Origin: Zea mays
Taxonomy: Eukaryota > Streptophyta > Magnoliopsida > Poales > Poaceae
NCBI RefSeq assembly: GCF_902167145.1
Contig: NC_050096.1
Coordinates: forward strand, 84,440,683 to 84,504,682
Reading direction: 5' to 3'
Length of the DNA: 64,000 nt
How positions within the stretch are numbered: the first letter of the stretch is position 1; each line of letters opens with the position of its first letter. Of the stretch, positions 31,023 to 43,600 are shown piece after piece. A program made the translations under genes and the position numbers. A model generated the notes under the pieces. That model had not been told where the DNA came from. It was given only the letters and a program-made list of their open reading frames with translations, and ran no database searches.

Positions 31023-34000
31023 TGTGACGGAACCTTCCAAGTCATTAGGCCCACCTACAGTTGTCCTTGTCTAACAGACATCAGACAACCCTGTAGATGT
31101 TCCTGAATCACTTGACAAGTTCGGTATCTTTTCTTACCTTTCCAGGAACGTTTCACCCGTCTTGCAGACATTACAGAACATCGGAGATATCGAAATGCGG
31201 AAGTGATTACATGAACTTACATTTATTAAAAAGTAAGATTAAGTTGCTTATACAGACCAGAAATATAATCGAGTGTTGCGTAGTATTATTACATAACCAA
31301 GGGAGGCAAAAACTCCTCCCGATAAGTTTTTACATAAAAGTTTTCTTATGGAGGACCAAGTCCTCCCGCATCTTCACTCTTGCTTTTCCTCCTGAGGAAC
31401 CACCTTGGTACAGAAGCAATAGAAATCTGCTACTTCCTCACCTAAAAACAATGAGGGAATAAACCCTGAGTATGAAATTACTCAGCAAGTCTTACCCGAC
31501 TAAAGAAAAGACTCTCAAGGGTATGCTGGTTATAAGGGAGTCAAGGTAAGGTATCTCAAGATCAATGATTCTGATGTTGCATAAATGCTTACTAAAAGTG
31601 GATCCTTAAAAATCCAGTTTTATTGTCAAGTTAGGTAAACTTACCTACATCTAGAGTTCTTTCTACCCTAGTTCAAACACTTATCCTGAGCTAGCCAAGT
31701 TCTTAATTCTTCCTTCATCTTCACTGGATTGCTACGTGTAAGTCAGTGACCAAGTCTTCATAACCGCGAAGGTACGGCGATCTGAATCGATTGTACTCAG
31801 CTGAGGATCTCCGATCACACGACATATGTAGTACTTAACCCTTGCATATGTCAACCCGCCACCGGGTTTCTTAAGACCAGATCAGGTTCACGCAAACCGA
31901 GAGTACAGATACACCACCGTCCAGCCTCTTGCCACGGAGGGTACACGCTACTCCCGCCACCGCTCCACGCCCATTTCGTGTTATCTTATTCTGGCCTTAG
32001 TCTGCCCGAGGCAAGGCTTACCCATGATGAGGCATGTGACCAGTTAAAGGGTCCTCGGTCATCAAGCCTACATCGACAAGGTCCTTAATCGACTCAGACG
32101 GAGACACTACACCGAGACTCTCTTCTCGTGCAAGTCACCCGCCCGGTCTCAGCTTAATCATTTCAACCGAAAAACTTGGTACCTGGCAGAGGTACATCTT
32201 TTCCAGATGTTGAATCCATCAAGGCCCTGATGGATCCACCATCAAGTTTTATTTTCGAAAACAACCCTCCCACTTTGCCAATCATCTTTTGCAAAACAAA
32301 ACCCTTTTGTTTTTGCTAGAGCAATACTAAGCATAGTAAAACCTTTTGTAAAAACAGGGTTTCAAAGGAAGGGTAATCAAGTTCAAGGAAGGTAATGCAG
32401 GAATTGTTTAAGCAATCAACTCCTATCACCTAATGCAGCAAGCAAGTGAGAAAGATTTTAAAAACATCAAGGAAGGTGGCAAATGCACCAGGGCTTGCCT
32501 TCGTTAGTAGGTGAGTCAGGCTCAGGCCCGCAGATGTCAAAGTAGAGACAAGATCCTGCCTGAGAGTCCGAAGGTGGTGGTGCCTTTTCTTCACTCACTT
32601 CAACTTCTTCATTTTCTAAACATAATCACATATATGTATAAGAATGAATGCCATGTAATGCTCATGAGAGTGCAAAGATAATAAGAATTTATTATCTAAA
32701 GTCTTGAATACAACTTTCCTTCATGGAACTCCGAGAACTTAGGGTTTCCGGAGTCAGTAAAGGAGTTCACAAGGCAGGGGGGTTTTGGGGTTTAGGTGTC
32801 AAACAAGGTCCAAATCAACCCAAAGTCTACCCAAGGCTTCTAACTAATGTATAGGACTCATATAAAAAGTTTGGACATTTTTGGAAATTCCATTTATTTT
32901 CTAAAAATCCAGAACCACTACTTTAAACTACTTTAAATACCTTAAAATTCCTGATTTAACCTAAAAATCATGAAACTATTTTTATTAAATATTATGGAAA
33001 ATAAGGAGTCTAGGAAAATTGGTTTCACAATTTTAGGATTTTTCTACCATTTTCAATAGGTTTTCAAAGTTCTTATGAAAAAGAAAAAGGAAAAGACTAA
33101 ATAGTATTGGGCTCGTTTCAGCCCAGTGGCCCAGTCTAGAGGAAAAGCGCGCGCGCGCCCGCGGCCGCGAGGGAGACTTTGCGCAGAGGTCCTCGGGGTT
33201 TTGGCTAATGGGGGTTGGGTTCGGTTACTATGCTTATGAGTCACTGACAACTTGCACCGAGGTCCTAGAAATTCTATTTCTTTACACCGACCGGTCCCCG
33301 ACGGCGCTCCGCACGCAGCCGAGCTCCAGCGAGCTATCTGACCGGCCGAACGGGGCGATGACCGGTGCACCCGAGCAGTGGGCATGGAATTGAACCACCC
33401 CAGATCACTTCCCCTAACCTAATTTCACCAACGACTAACTAATAAGCTCTGGCCACGGCGGTCGTGAGCATTGCGGCTTGACAGTCGTGTTCCCGGCGAT
33501 TGGTGAGTTCCTAGCGCAATTGCATGAGTCGGAAAGCATCGCAGAGCAATGAGGGTGCACAAACGAGGGATAGAGAGGGATGAACTGACCGGAAAGGGGC
33601 TGGCCGCGGTGAGCTCGATCCTGCGGTGTTTCAGAACAGAATTAGGGGAAACTTGAAATTGGAGCTCACGGTTGCAAGATTGGGAGCGATACTAGACGGT
33701 GTGGTGCGTGATGAGGTTGCGGAGCTAACAGTGGGCTCAATTTATAGATTCCAGGGGCGGTGGCGCTTGAATCGATGATGGCGCGGTGGCCGCCGGAGGT
33801 GAAGAAGAACGCTGGTGCGGTGAGTACGTGTTCAGTGTCGTGGCAGTAAGTCCGGTGGTCGACGGGAAGCTAGAGGGGGTCACGGCGATGCGGTGGAGGT
33901 CCTCGGATACGTGGCGCCAGGCCGTGCGACGGCAGTTCACCAGTGGGCTTATCTGCTCAACCGCAAAACAGAAAGGAGAAGGTGACGGTGAGTCACCGGA

Positions 34001-35050
34001 GTGACCTCCAGCTCACAGACGGCAAGGATCTTTCACCTCACGACGTTATCCACCCACCCGAGCATGAATCCTAATGTCGGCGACACGAATCGCGGCGGAG
34101 GAGTGATCGACGGCGGTGAGGTGTTCCGAATCCGAGCAGGCAACTGTACCATGGAATCACTCATTCAGTGCACCTGACAGGAGGATTTGCAGAGCCCACA
34201 ACTTCCAGTTTTGTGTAGTAACTCGATTGCCACTCTCTAGCAAAGTTGTAGAGCAACATACCATCTCCATTATTGCTATAACAACCCTAGGTAGATTCGC
34301 ACTGGATCTTGGTCGAAATGACTCTCAAACTTGGATTAAAGTCATTGTTAATCTGAAGTTCAGATTGTACTAGCCTGAGAGTCCAACTTTGGACCAAATT
34401 ATCTCCAAATTTTTCACAATAACTGAGCTCACACTCTTAAGCAAAAGTGTTCACCTTTGATAGGTCTACAACTTTGATGTGGTGCCCTAGGGTAAAAACC
34501 CTAGAACTTGAAAGATACAAGGGCTCAAAGTTGAAGAAAACACACTGATTTCAGACTTAGGCTCTATAGAGCTAAAGGGGTGATTTTTGCAAATTAGTCC
34601 AAATCTTAGGGTTTGGCTTGCAAATCATCCTAACTGTGAACCATGGGACTTTATATGTCTTGACACTATAGTTTTTACACTTTAGTTCACATGTGCGCAA
34701 TTTTTGCACATAGGCCCCTAGGGTTTGGTTTTAGGGTTTTCCAAGGTTCCAATTAGGGTTTTTGGTACCTTAGGGGTATAAATGTGATTAAAGTTTATTC
34801 TTGGGATCATTTTATAACTTTTCCCCTAAAGCTTTTAGGTTTTCTCAACTTAGGCTAGGTTTTATCCTCTTTAATCCCTCTTTAGGGTTAAGTTCCCTAT
34901 CCAGGGTCCTATTTGCAAAACACTAGAACAATACAACTTGTTTGAAATTTTTACCTAGTGAATGCACTCTAGGTGTGTCAAACAGATGCAATGCTAATGT
35001 TTATGATGCCATGCTCAAGTTTTAGTTATAGTAACACCAGGGGTGTTACA
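31023..35050 (-). repeat. 3' LTR of element B
   Basis: It runs from TGTGACGGAACC to GGGTGTTACA. It holds a GC-rich patch with alternating CG (33146-33170) and a candidate TATA box CTATAAATTG on the minus strand near 33739. No gene is seen. Confidence 0.93.
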
Positions 35051-35062
35051 TCCTTCCCCCCA
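35051..35062 (-). other. Polypurine tract of element B
   Basis: TCCTTCCCCCCA is TGGGGGGAAGGA on the coding strand, identical to the tract of element A. Confidence 0.85.
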
Positions 35063-35214
35063 TAAAATAATCTCGTCCCGAGATTAAAAGTCCTAGGGTG
35101 AGTAATGGAAAAGGAAATGTGTCACATTTTTATTTCCTGATTTCTGGTACAAAGCAGGGGGGTGATGTGGGGTTCACTCCTTTATTACAATAACTTTTCA
35201 CACTTTACAAATTA

Positions 35215-38200
35215 CATGAGGCTAAAAAGCCTGGGAAATTATTATCTAAAAAGTCTTGATGTTTCCCATGTAGCCTCTTCTTCAGAATGTTGGTTCCACT
35301 GTATCTTATAGAACTTGAGAGTTTTCCTCCGGGTAACCCTGTCCTTTTGATCCAAGACTCGAATAGGGTGCTCAGAGTGTGTCAAGTCCGGTTCAAGGAC
35401 AACATCTGTTACTTCAATGGTTCAATCGGGAACCCGAAGACACTTCTTCAATTGTGACACATGGAACACATTATGTATAGCAGACAAAGTTTCGGGGAGC
35501 TGCAGTTGATATGCCACTGGTCCACATTGCTTAAGTACAGGGAATGGGCCAATGTACCTGGGCGCAAGCTTCCCTTTAACCCCGAAACGCGATACTCCCT
35601 TTATTGGTGAAACCTTCAGGTAGACATAGTCCCCTTCATGAAAATATAAGAGCATTCGCTGTTTGTCTGCTTAACCCTTCTGACGAGCTTGCGCTTTTTT
35701 CATATTATGAATTATTTTCTGAACCTTTTCTTTGGCCTCTTTCACCAGATCAGGCCTGAAGAAGTACCTTTCCCCAGGTTCAGACCAATTTAGCGGAGTA
35801 CGACATCGTCGTCCATATAAAGCTTCGAAGGGTGCCATCTTGATACTTTCTTGATAGCTATTATTATATGAAAACTCTGCCAAGGGCAAACACTCATCCC
35901 ATTTCAGTGAGAAGTCCAGAACACATGCCTGCAGCATATCTTCGAGTATTTGATTAACCCTCTCAGTTTGCCCACTGGTTTGTGGATGATAGGTCGAACT
36001 GTGGAGCAGCTTAGTACCCAGGGATTTATGAAGTTCTTCCCAGAATTTGGATACAAATTGTGGTCCACGATCCGACACTATAGTCTTTGGAACACCGTGC
36101 AAACTGAGAATGCGAGCAATGTATAATTCCGCATAGGTAAGAACCGGGTAATATGTCTTGACTGGCAGAAAGTGAGCAATCTTTGTAAGTCGATCAACAA
36201 TAACCCAGATAAAGTCATACCCTTTTGCAGTCCTGGGCAATCCCACAATGAAGTCCATACTTATGTCTTCCCATTTCCATGTCGGTATTGGTAGAGACTG
36301 TAATGGACCGGCAGCTTTCAAGTGTATGGCCTTGACACGTCTGCAGGTGTCACATCTAGCTACATAGCGTGCAATCTCGATCTTCATTTTCGTCCACCAA
36401 TAATGTTGCTTCAAGTCTTGGTACATCTTAGTGCTTCCAGGATGAATAGAATAACGACCAAGATGCGCTTCATCAAGGATTTGCTGGCGGACCTCTTCAT
36501 TCTTTGGCACCACTATGCGGTCATTGAACCATACAATACCTTGATCATCTTCATTGAAACATTTGGCTTTTCCAGCCCTTATTTTCTCACGAATGTGTTT
36601 CATACCCTCATTATTTCTTTGAGCATCAACTATCCTGCGTAAGAGGACTGACTCAAGCTTTAGCTGGCTCAGGGTTCCTTGTTGGACCATTCCCAGGTTT
36701 AGCTTCTCCATCTCCTGACATAAGGTATTGTCAGAGGTCTTCATCGTAAGACAGTGGCAGGAAACCTTACGGCTCAGTGCATCTGCCACAACATTAGCTT
36801 TGCCTGGGTGATAATGAATTTCCAGTTCATAGTCCTTAATAAGCTCAAGCCATCGTCTTTGCCTCATATTCAATTCTGTCTGGGTGAAGATATACTTCAA
36901 GCTTTTATGATCTGTATAAATATGACAGATATTTCCCAGCAAATAGTGATGCCAAATTTTCAGGGCATGAACCACAGCAGCTAGCTCCAGATCATGAGTC
37001 GGATAATGTTCCTCATGTCGGCATAACTGCCTTGAAGCATATGCAATTACTCGGCCTTCTTGCATTAATACACAACCGAGCCCACTGCCTGATGCATCAC
37101 AATATAAATCAAAGGGTTTGGTGATATCCGGTTGAGCCAATACCGGAGCAGTGGTTAATAATGTCTTCAATTGTTCAAAAGCTTCATTACACTTGGAAGA
37201 CCAATTAAATTTAATATCATTCTTCAATAAACTTGTGATTGGCTTCACAAGCTTAGAAAAATCTGGTATAAATCTGCGGTAATATCCAGCCAGTCCAAGA
37301 AAACTTCGGACTTGATGAATAGTGGTCGGGGGTTTCCACTCCAAAATGTCCTTGACTTTGCTGGGGTCTACCGCAATCCCTCTGGCAGATAGAACATGTC
37401 CCAGAAATTGAATTTCCTCTAGCCAAAACGCGCATTTGCTGAACTTGGCATACAACTGATGTTCCCTCAGGCGCGTTAACACGATCCGTAAATGTTGAGC
37501 ATGCTCCTCTTCATTCTTGGAATATATTAGAATATCGTCAATGAAGACCACCACAAACTTGTCTAGCTCGGGCATGAACACCGAGTTCATCAAATATGTG
37601 AAGTGGGCCGGAGCATTTGTTAACCCGAAAGACATTACCAGATATTCAAACAACCCATATCGCGTAGTGAATGCGGTTTTTGGTATATCCTCGGGCCGAA
37701 TACGGATCTGATGATAGCCCGACCTGAGATCAATTTTGGAGAATACCCTCGCCCCGGTCAGTTGATCAAACAGAATGTCAATCCTCGGAAGAGGGTACTT
37801 GTTCTTGATAGTGACCTCATTCAGGGGTCGATAATCCACGCACATCCGTAAGGTTTGATCCTTCTTTTTGACGAATATGGCTGGACAACCCCATGGCGAC
37901 GAGCTTGGCCGGATGAATCCTTTCTCTAGGAGATCTTGTAATTGAATCTTCAATTCGGCCAACTCATTCGGAGGCATACGGTACGATCTTCGAGAAATGG
38001 GAGCCGTACCGGGCTTTAACTCAATTACAAACTCTACATCCCTTTCAGGTGGCAATCCCGGCAAATCCTCGGGAAAGACATCGGGAAACTCGCACACTAC
38101 CGGAATATCCTTGATTTCCAGTACTATGACTTCGTAAACTCTGCCAGTAGTTTTGTTTGGAATGGGGATGGGCAAGAGAATTTCTTCTTGATTATGACTC

Positions 38201-39018
38201 AACCTGATGGTTCTTTGATCAGTATTGAGTGTTGCTTTATGCTTGGCCAACCAATTCATACCCAAAATGACGTCTATGTCTTGGCCTTTCAGAACGATCA
38301 TATTGGTAGGAAAGTCCCGTCCGGCCAATGATATGGGCACTTGATAGGCCACTTCTCTAGTAAAGATTTGTCCCCCAGGTGAGTGAATTTTAAACCCCTC
38401 TTTTGATTCATGGCATGAAATGTGATGTTGCTCCACAAATTTCTTGCTAATGAACGTATGCGAAGCACCAGAATAAAAAAGAATGACTGCAGGATGATTG
38501 GCCACGAGGAACATACCCATCATTACCGGCTCTCCGTCCGGTGTAGTGGCCACTTGTGTATAATATACGCGTCCCATCTTCTTGATATTTTTGCCCTTAG
38601 TATTTCCCTTGACTTGAGATGAATTCCCCCATCCTTGCTGATTATTTGACTGGTTCTGCTTGGGATAGGGGCAATCTTTGATGAAATGCCCAGACTTGCC
38701 ACAATTGAAACATCCGGTTGAAGAGCTGGGCAAAGCAGGGAATTGAGTGCCTGGGGCACCCGGCTGACTTGGGGCAGTGGGGGCATTATTGGGACGAATA
38801 ATTATTGGCTGCTTGAAAGGGAAGGATGGTGCACGCGAACGATTCTGGTTAGAAGGCCAGAGAACAAACCGTTGCCTTTTTACCGGGCCCTGACTAGGCC
38901 TATCACCTCCAAATCCCTTAGATTTTCCGACACCTGCATACTTTGCTTCCACAGCCAATGCTGTATTGATAGCTCTTCCATACGTAAGATCTATGCAGGT
39001 TGCTATTTTTCTCTGCAC
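35215..39018 (-). pseudogene. Element B pol polyprotein (CCHC, protease, RT, RNase H, integrase, chromodomain), several defects
   Basis: The main open stretch is 35671-39018. It has a CCHC knuckle ([14 protein letters not shown]), protease, RT, RNase H and integrase ([22 protein letters not shown]). The protease catalytic motif reads YSG instead of DSG (38473-38475, GAT to TAT), which should abolish proteolysis. The RT motif reads FIDD where element A has FMDD. A TAA at 35671-35673 replaces Tyr of A. A TGA at 35422-35424 replaces CGA (Arg) just before the chromodomain, and one inserted base near 35261 shifts the chromodomain end. This copy is clearly defective. Confidence 0.9.
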
Positions 39019-39660
39019 TCAATCATTTAGACCTCTCATAAAACAATTCTTCTTTTTCAAATCAGTGTTCACTTGATCGATTGCATACTGCGACAGATGA
39101 TTGAACTTATTGAGATACTGATTAACAGTATCCCCTCCTTGCTTTAGCTTCATGAATTCTTCTTGCTTCATGTGTAGAACACCTTCGGGTATATAATGCT
39201 CGCGGAAGGCCACTTTGAATTCTTCCCAGGTTATTTGATGATTGGCCGGTTGAACGGCCACAAAATTTCCCCACCAAGTGCTGGCAGGGCCGCGTAGTTG
39301 CTGGGCTGCAAATAAAGGCTTCTGGGTCTCCGAACAACGCAGAAGTCCGAATTTTTGCTCAATAACTTGAAGCCATTCATCGGCTTCTAACGGATCTTCA
39401 GCTTTAACAAACAAGGGTGGACGTGTCTCTGAGAAGTCTAGGTAAGAAGTTTCGCGGGGGCCCTGTTGATAACCCCGCCCACCTTGCTGCTGGAGCTGTT
39501 GGCCCGCCATTTCTCTCAGAGAGCGGGTATTATCAGCGGTCGCGTTTACTAAGGCGGCAATCGCCTCAGCCAGTGTGGGAGGAACAGGAGGTGGATTTGG
39601 AGTAGATTCCCTTCCACTAGAAGTTCCAGCTGCATCCTGGGATCGGGTCTTGGACGGCAT
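39019..39660 (-). pseudogene. Element B gag, N-terminal part
   Basis: The natural start is the ATG at 39658-39660 (Met-Pro-Ser-Lys-Thr-Arg-Ser-Gln). An ATG 24 bases upstream is in frame but not shared with element A. The gag core is intact (ADEWLQVIEQKFGLLRCSE, LRGPASTWWGNFVAV, YIPEGVLHMKQEEF). It stops at TGA 39019-39021, where element A has CGA (Arg-Leu-Gln-Arg-Lys), and the frame is open again immediately after. It is therefore a single-codon loss rather than a true gene end. Confidence 0.87.
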
Positions 39661-39843
39661 CTGTGGCAACAAACATTTGAACACAAATATAATATGCCAA
39701 AGACAAAACCATCCAATTTACATTACCAAAAAGAGTAATGTACAGACTCGGTTTTACAACAGGATACATTACCCAGTATACAATAGCATTACCTATAATA
39801 ATACAACCTACAATACACTACTTCTATTTCTACAACTATACCA

Positions 39844-40428
39844 CTATTCCTGCTTCTGGTTGTTCCTGGCAACCTCGTCGTCGGGTGTGGGAGACCATTC
39901 ATCGACCAACCTCATAGAAGGAGGGGGCTTAAAAAGGTCTAGCTCACCACCAAGCGCTTCTCCCGCAACGTGCGAGGGTCCGGCTTCCGACCCGACAGGA
40001 TCCATAGGGGCACTGGGATGTAGTTGCGAATACAGTACATGGACTTCCTCATGTAGGGTATTGCAATACGCCTGCAGGTTGTCAATGGCAGAACTCAGTT
40101 CCTCGACTCGGGCTCGAGCCTTTGCTGCCTTAGCCCAAGCCACTGAACGAGAGTGTACCGCCCAGTCGAGCGCTAAATCCCGATCAACAAGCTGATCCTG
40201 CAGACGGCGGATGTAACTCCTTAATTCGTTTATCCTATCGCCATCCGCGACCCACATACTTGTCCTGCGTTGCAGTTCTGTTTGAAGCTGATTCACGCGG
40301 GCTTCGAGATCCCCAATTGGATCGTTGCTTCCGCTACTACTATCCTCATCCCACGGGGCAAGTTGATGACGAGGTACTCCAATGGGGCCTGTTGACTTAC
40401 GTGCGGTCTTCCTCGTGCGCGGTGGCAT
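39844..40428 (-). CDS. Extra ORF of element B between primer binding site and gag: predicted coiled-coil protein, 194 aa
   Basis: This is the counterpart of 10477-11061 in element A, with equal length, no indels and 24 amino-acid differences by hand count. The chosen start is the shared Met-Pro-Pro-Arg-Thr-Arg-Lys; an upstream in-frame ATG at 40467 is not shared. The core DLEARVNQLQTELQRR and the following Leu/Glu-rich stretch look like coiled coil. The tail ends DDEVARNNQKQE. It is open here although B has a dead protease and four frame breaks in gag-pol. I do not recognise the product. Confidence 0.7.
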   Translation of the reverse strand: MPPRTRKTARKSTGPIGVPRHQLAPWDEDSSSGSNDPIGDLEARVNQLQTELQRRTSMWVADGDRINELRSYIRRLQDQLVDRDLALDWAVHSRSVAWAKAAKARARVEELSSAIDNLQAYCNTLHEEVHVLYSQLHPSAPMDPVGSEAGPSHVAGEALGGELDLFKPPPSMRLVDEWSPTPDDEVARNNQKQE

Positions 40429-40651
40429 TTCTCTAGGGGAAAATTTTATTAGTATAATTCTTAGCATGATGCATGTGTAATTACAGAATCGACCTTAGTT
40501 GATTCATACCTTCTATACATTGCACTCCTCCTATCTGGTCTTTCATATAGATTCTTCAGATATAGGGGATAAGAATAGAAGAAATCTTTCTAGGTGAGTT
40601 TTTAGAAAATCCTTTTGAAAATGCCTTATAATATCTGCGAAGAAGGGCTAC

Positions 40652-40663
40652 GCTCTGATACCA
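40652..40663 (-). other. Primer binding site of element B (initiator Met tRNA)
   Basis: GCTCTGATACCA is TGGTATCAGAGC on the coding strand, an exact match to the complement of the initiator-Met tRNA 3' end, two bases inside the LTR. Confidence 0.9.
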
Positions 40664-40665
40664 GC

Positions 40666-43600
40666 TGTGATGGAACCTTCCAAGTCATTAGGCCCACCTA
40701 CAGTTGTCCTTGTCTATCAGACATCAGACAACCCTGTAGATGTTCCTGAATCACTTGACAAGTTCGGTATCTTTTCTTACCTTTCCAAGAACGTTTCACC
40801 CGTCTTGCAGACATTACAGAACATCGGAGATATCGAAATGCGGAAGTGATTACATGAACTTACATTTATTAAAAAGTAAGATTAAGTTGCTTATACAGAC
40901 CAGAAATATAAACGAGTGCTGCGTAGTATTATTACATAACCAAGGGAGGCAAAAACTCCTCCCGATAAGTTTTTACATAAAAGTTTTCTTATGGAGGACC
41001 AAGTCCTCCCGCATCTTCACTCTTGCTTTTCCTCCTGAGGAACCACCTTGGTACAGAAGCAACAGAAATCTGCTACTTCCTCACCTAAAAACAACGAGGG
41101 AATAAACCCTGAGTATGGAATTACTCAACAAGTCTTACCCGACTAAAGAAAAGACTCTCAAGGGTATGCTGGTTATAAGGGAGTCAAGGTAAGGTATCTC
41201 AAGATCAATGATTCTGATGTTGCATAAATGCTTACTAAAAGTGGATCCTTAAAAATCCAGTTTTATTGTCAAGTTAGGTAAACTTACCTACATCTAGTGT
41301 TCTTTCTACCCTAGTTCAAACACTTATCCTGAGCTAGCCAAGTTCTTAATTCTTCCTTCATCTTCACTAGATTGCTACGTGTAAGTCAGTGACCAAGTCT
41401 TCATAACCGCGAAGGTACGGCGATCCGAATCGATTGTACTCAGCTGAGGATCTCCGATCACACGACATATGTAGCACTTAACCCTTGCATATGTCAACCC
41501 GCCACCGGGTTTCTTAAGACCAGATCAGGTTCACGCAAACCGAGAGTACAGATACACCACCGTCCAGCCTCTTGCCACGGAGGGTACACGCTACTCCCGC
41601 CACCGCTCCACGCCCATTTCGTGTTATCTTATTCTGGCCTTAGTTTGCCCGAGGCAAGGCTTACCCATGACGAGGCATGTGACCAGTTAAAGGGTCCTCG
41701 GTCATCAAGCCTACATCGACAAGGTCCTTAATCGACTCAGACGGAGACACTACACCGAGACTCTCTTCTCGTGCAAGTCACCCGCCCGGTCTCAGCTTAA
41801 TCATTTCAACCCAAAAACTTGGTACCTGGCAGAGGTACATCTTTTCCACATGTTGAATCCATCAAGGCCCTGATGGATCCACCATCAAGTTTTATTTTCG
41901 AAAACAACCCTCCCACTTTGCCAATCATCTTTTGCAAAACAAAACCCTTTTGTTTTTGCTAGAGCAATACTAAGCATAGTAAAACCTTTTGTAAAAACAG
42001 GGTTTCAAAGGAAGGGTAATCAAGTTCAAGGAAGGTAATGCAGGAATTGTTTAAGCAATCAACTCCTATCACCTAATGCAGCAAGCAAGTGAGAAAGATT
42101 TTAAAAACATCAAGGAAGGTGGCAAATGCACCGGGGCTTGCCTTCGTTAGTAGGTGAGTCAGGCTCAGGCCCGCAGATGTCAAAGTAGAGACAAGATCCT
42201 GCCTGAGAGTCCGAAGGTGGTGGTGCCTTTTCTTCACTCACTTCAACTTCTTCTTCGTTTTCTAAACATAATCACATATATGTATAAGAATGAATGCCAT
42301 GCAATGCTCATGAGAGTGCAAAGATAATAAGAATTTATTATCTAAAGTCTTGAATACAACTTTCCTTCATGGAACTCCGAGAACTTAGGGTTTCCGGAGT
42401 CACTAAAGGAGTTCACAGGGCAGGGGGTTTTGGGGTTTAGGTGTCAAACAAGGTCCAAATCAACCCAAACTCTACCCAAGGCTTCTAACTAATGTATAGG
42501 ACTCATATAAAAAGTTTGGACATTTTTGGAAATTCCATTTATTTTCTAAAAATCCAGAACCACTACCTTAAACTACTTTAAATACCTTAAAATTCCTGAT
42601 TTAACCTAAAAATCATGAAACTATTTTTATTAAATATTATGGAAAATAAGGAGTCTAGGAAAATTGGTTTCACAATTTTAGGATTTTTCTACCATTTTCT
42701 ATAGGTTTTCAAAGTTCTTCTGAAAAAGAAAAAGGAAAAGACTAAATAGTATTGGGCTCGTTTCAGCCCAGTGGCCCAGTCTAGAGGAAAAGCGCGCGCG
42801 CGCTCGGGGCCGCGAGGGAGACTTTGTGCAGAGGTCCTCGGGGTTTTGGCTAATGGGAGTTGGGTTCGGTTACTATGCTTATGAGTCGCTGACAACTTGC
42901 ACCGAGGTCCTAGAAATTCTATTTCTTTACACAGACCGGTCCCCGACGGCTCTCCGCACGTAGCCGAGCTCCGGCGAGCTATCTGACCGGCTGAACGGGG
43001 CGATGACCGGTGCACCCGAGCAGTGGGCATGGAATTGAACCACCCCAGATCACTTCCCCTAACCTAATTTCACCAACGACTAACTAATAAGCTCTGGCCA
43101 CGGCGGCCGTGAGCATTACGGCTTGACAGTCATGTTCCCGGCGATTGGTGAGTTCCTAGCACAATTGCATGAGTCGGAAAGCATCGTAGAGCAATGAGGG
43201 TGCTCAAACGAGGGATAGAGAGGGATGAACTGACCGGAAAGGGGCTGGCTGCGGTGAGCTCGATCCTGCGGTGTTTCAGAACAGAATTAGGGGAAACTTG
43301 AAATTGGAGCTCACGGTTGCAAGATTGGGAGCGATACTAGACGATGTAGTGCGTGATGAGGTTGCGAAGCTAACGGTGGGCTCAATTTATAGATTCCAGG
43401 GGCGGTGGCGCTTGAATCGATGATGGCGCGGTGGCGGCCGGAGGTGAAGAAGAACGCTAGTGTGGTGAGTACGTGTTCAGTGTCGTGGCAGTAAGTCCGG
43501 TGGTCGACAGGAAGCTAGAGGGGGTCACGGCGATGCAGTGGAGGTCCTCGGATACGTGGCGCCAGACCGTGTGACGGCAGTTCACCGGTGGGCTTATCTG

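Noticed and set aside
35422..35655. Separate small gene next to B pol
   Set aside because: It is the integrase C-terminus of B cut off by stop codons on both sides.
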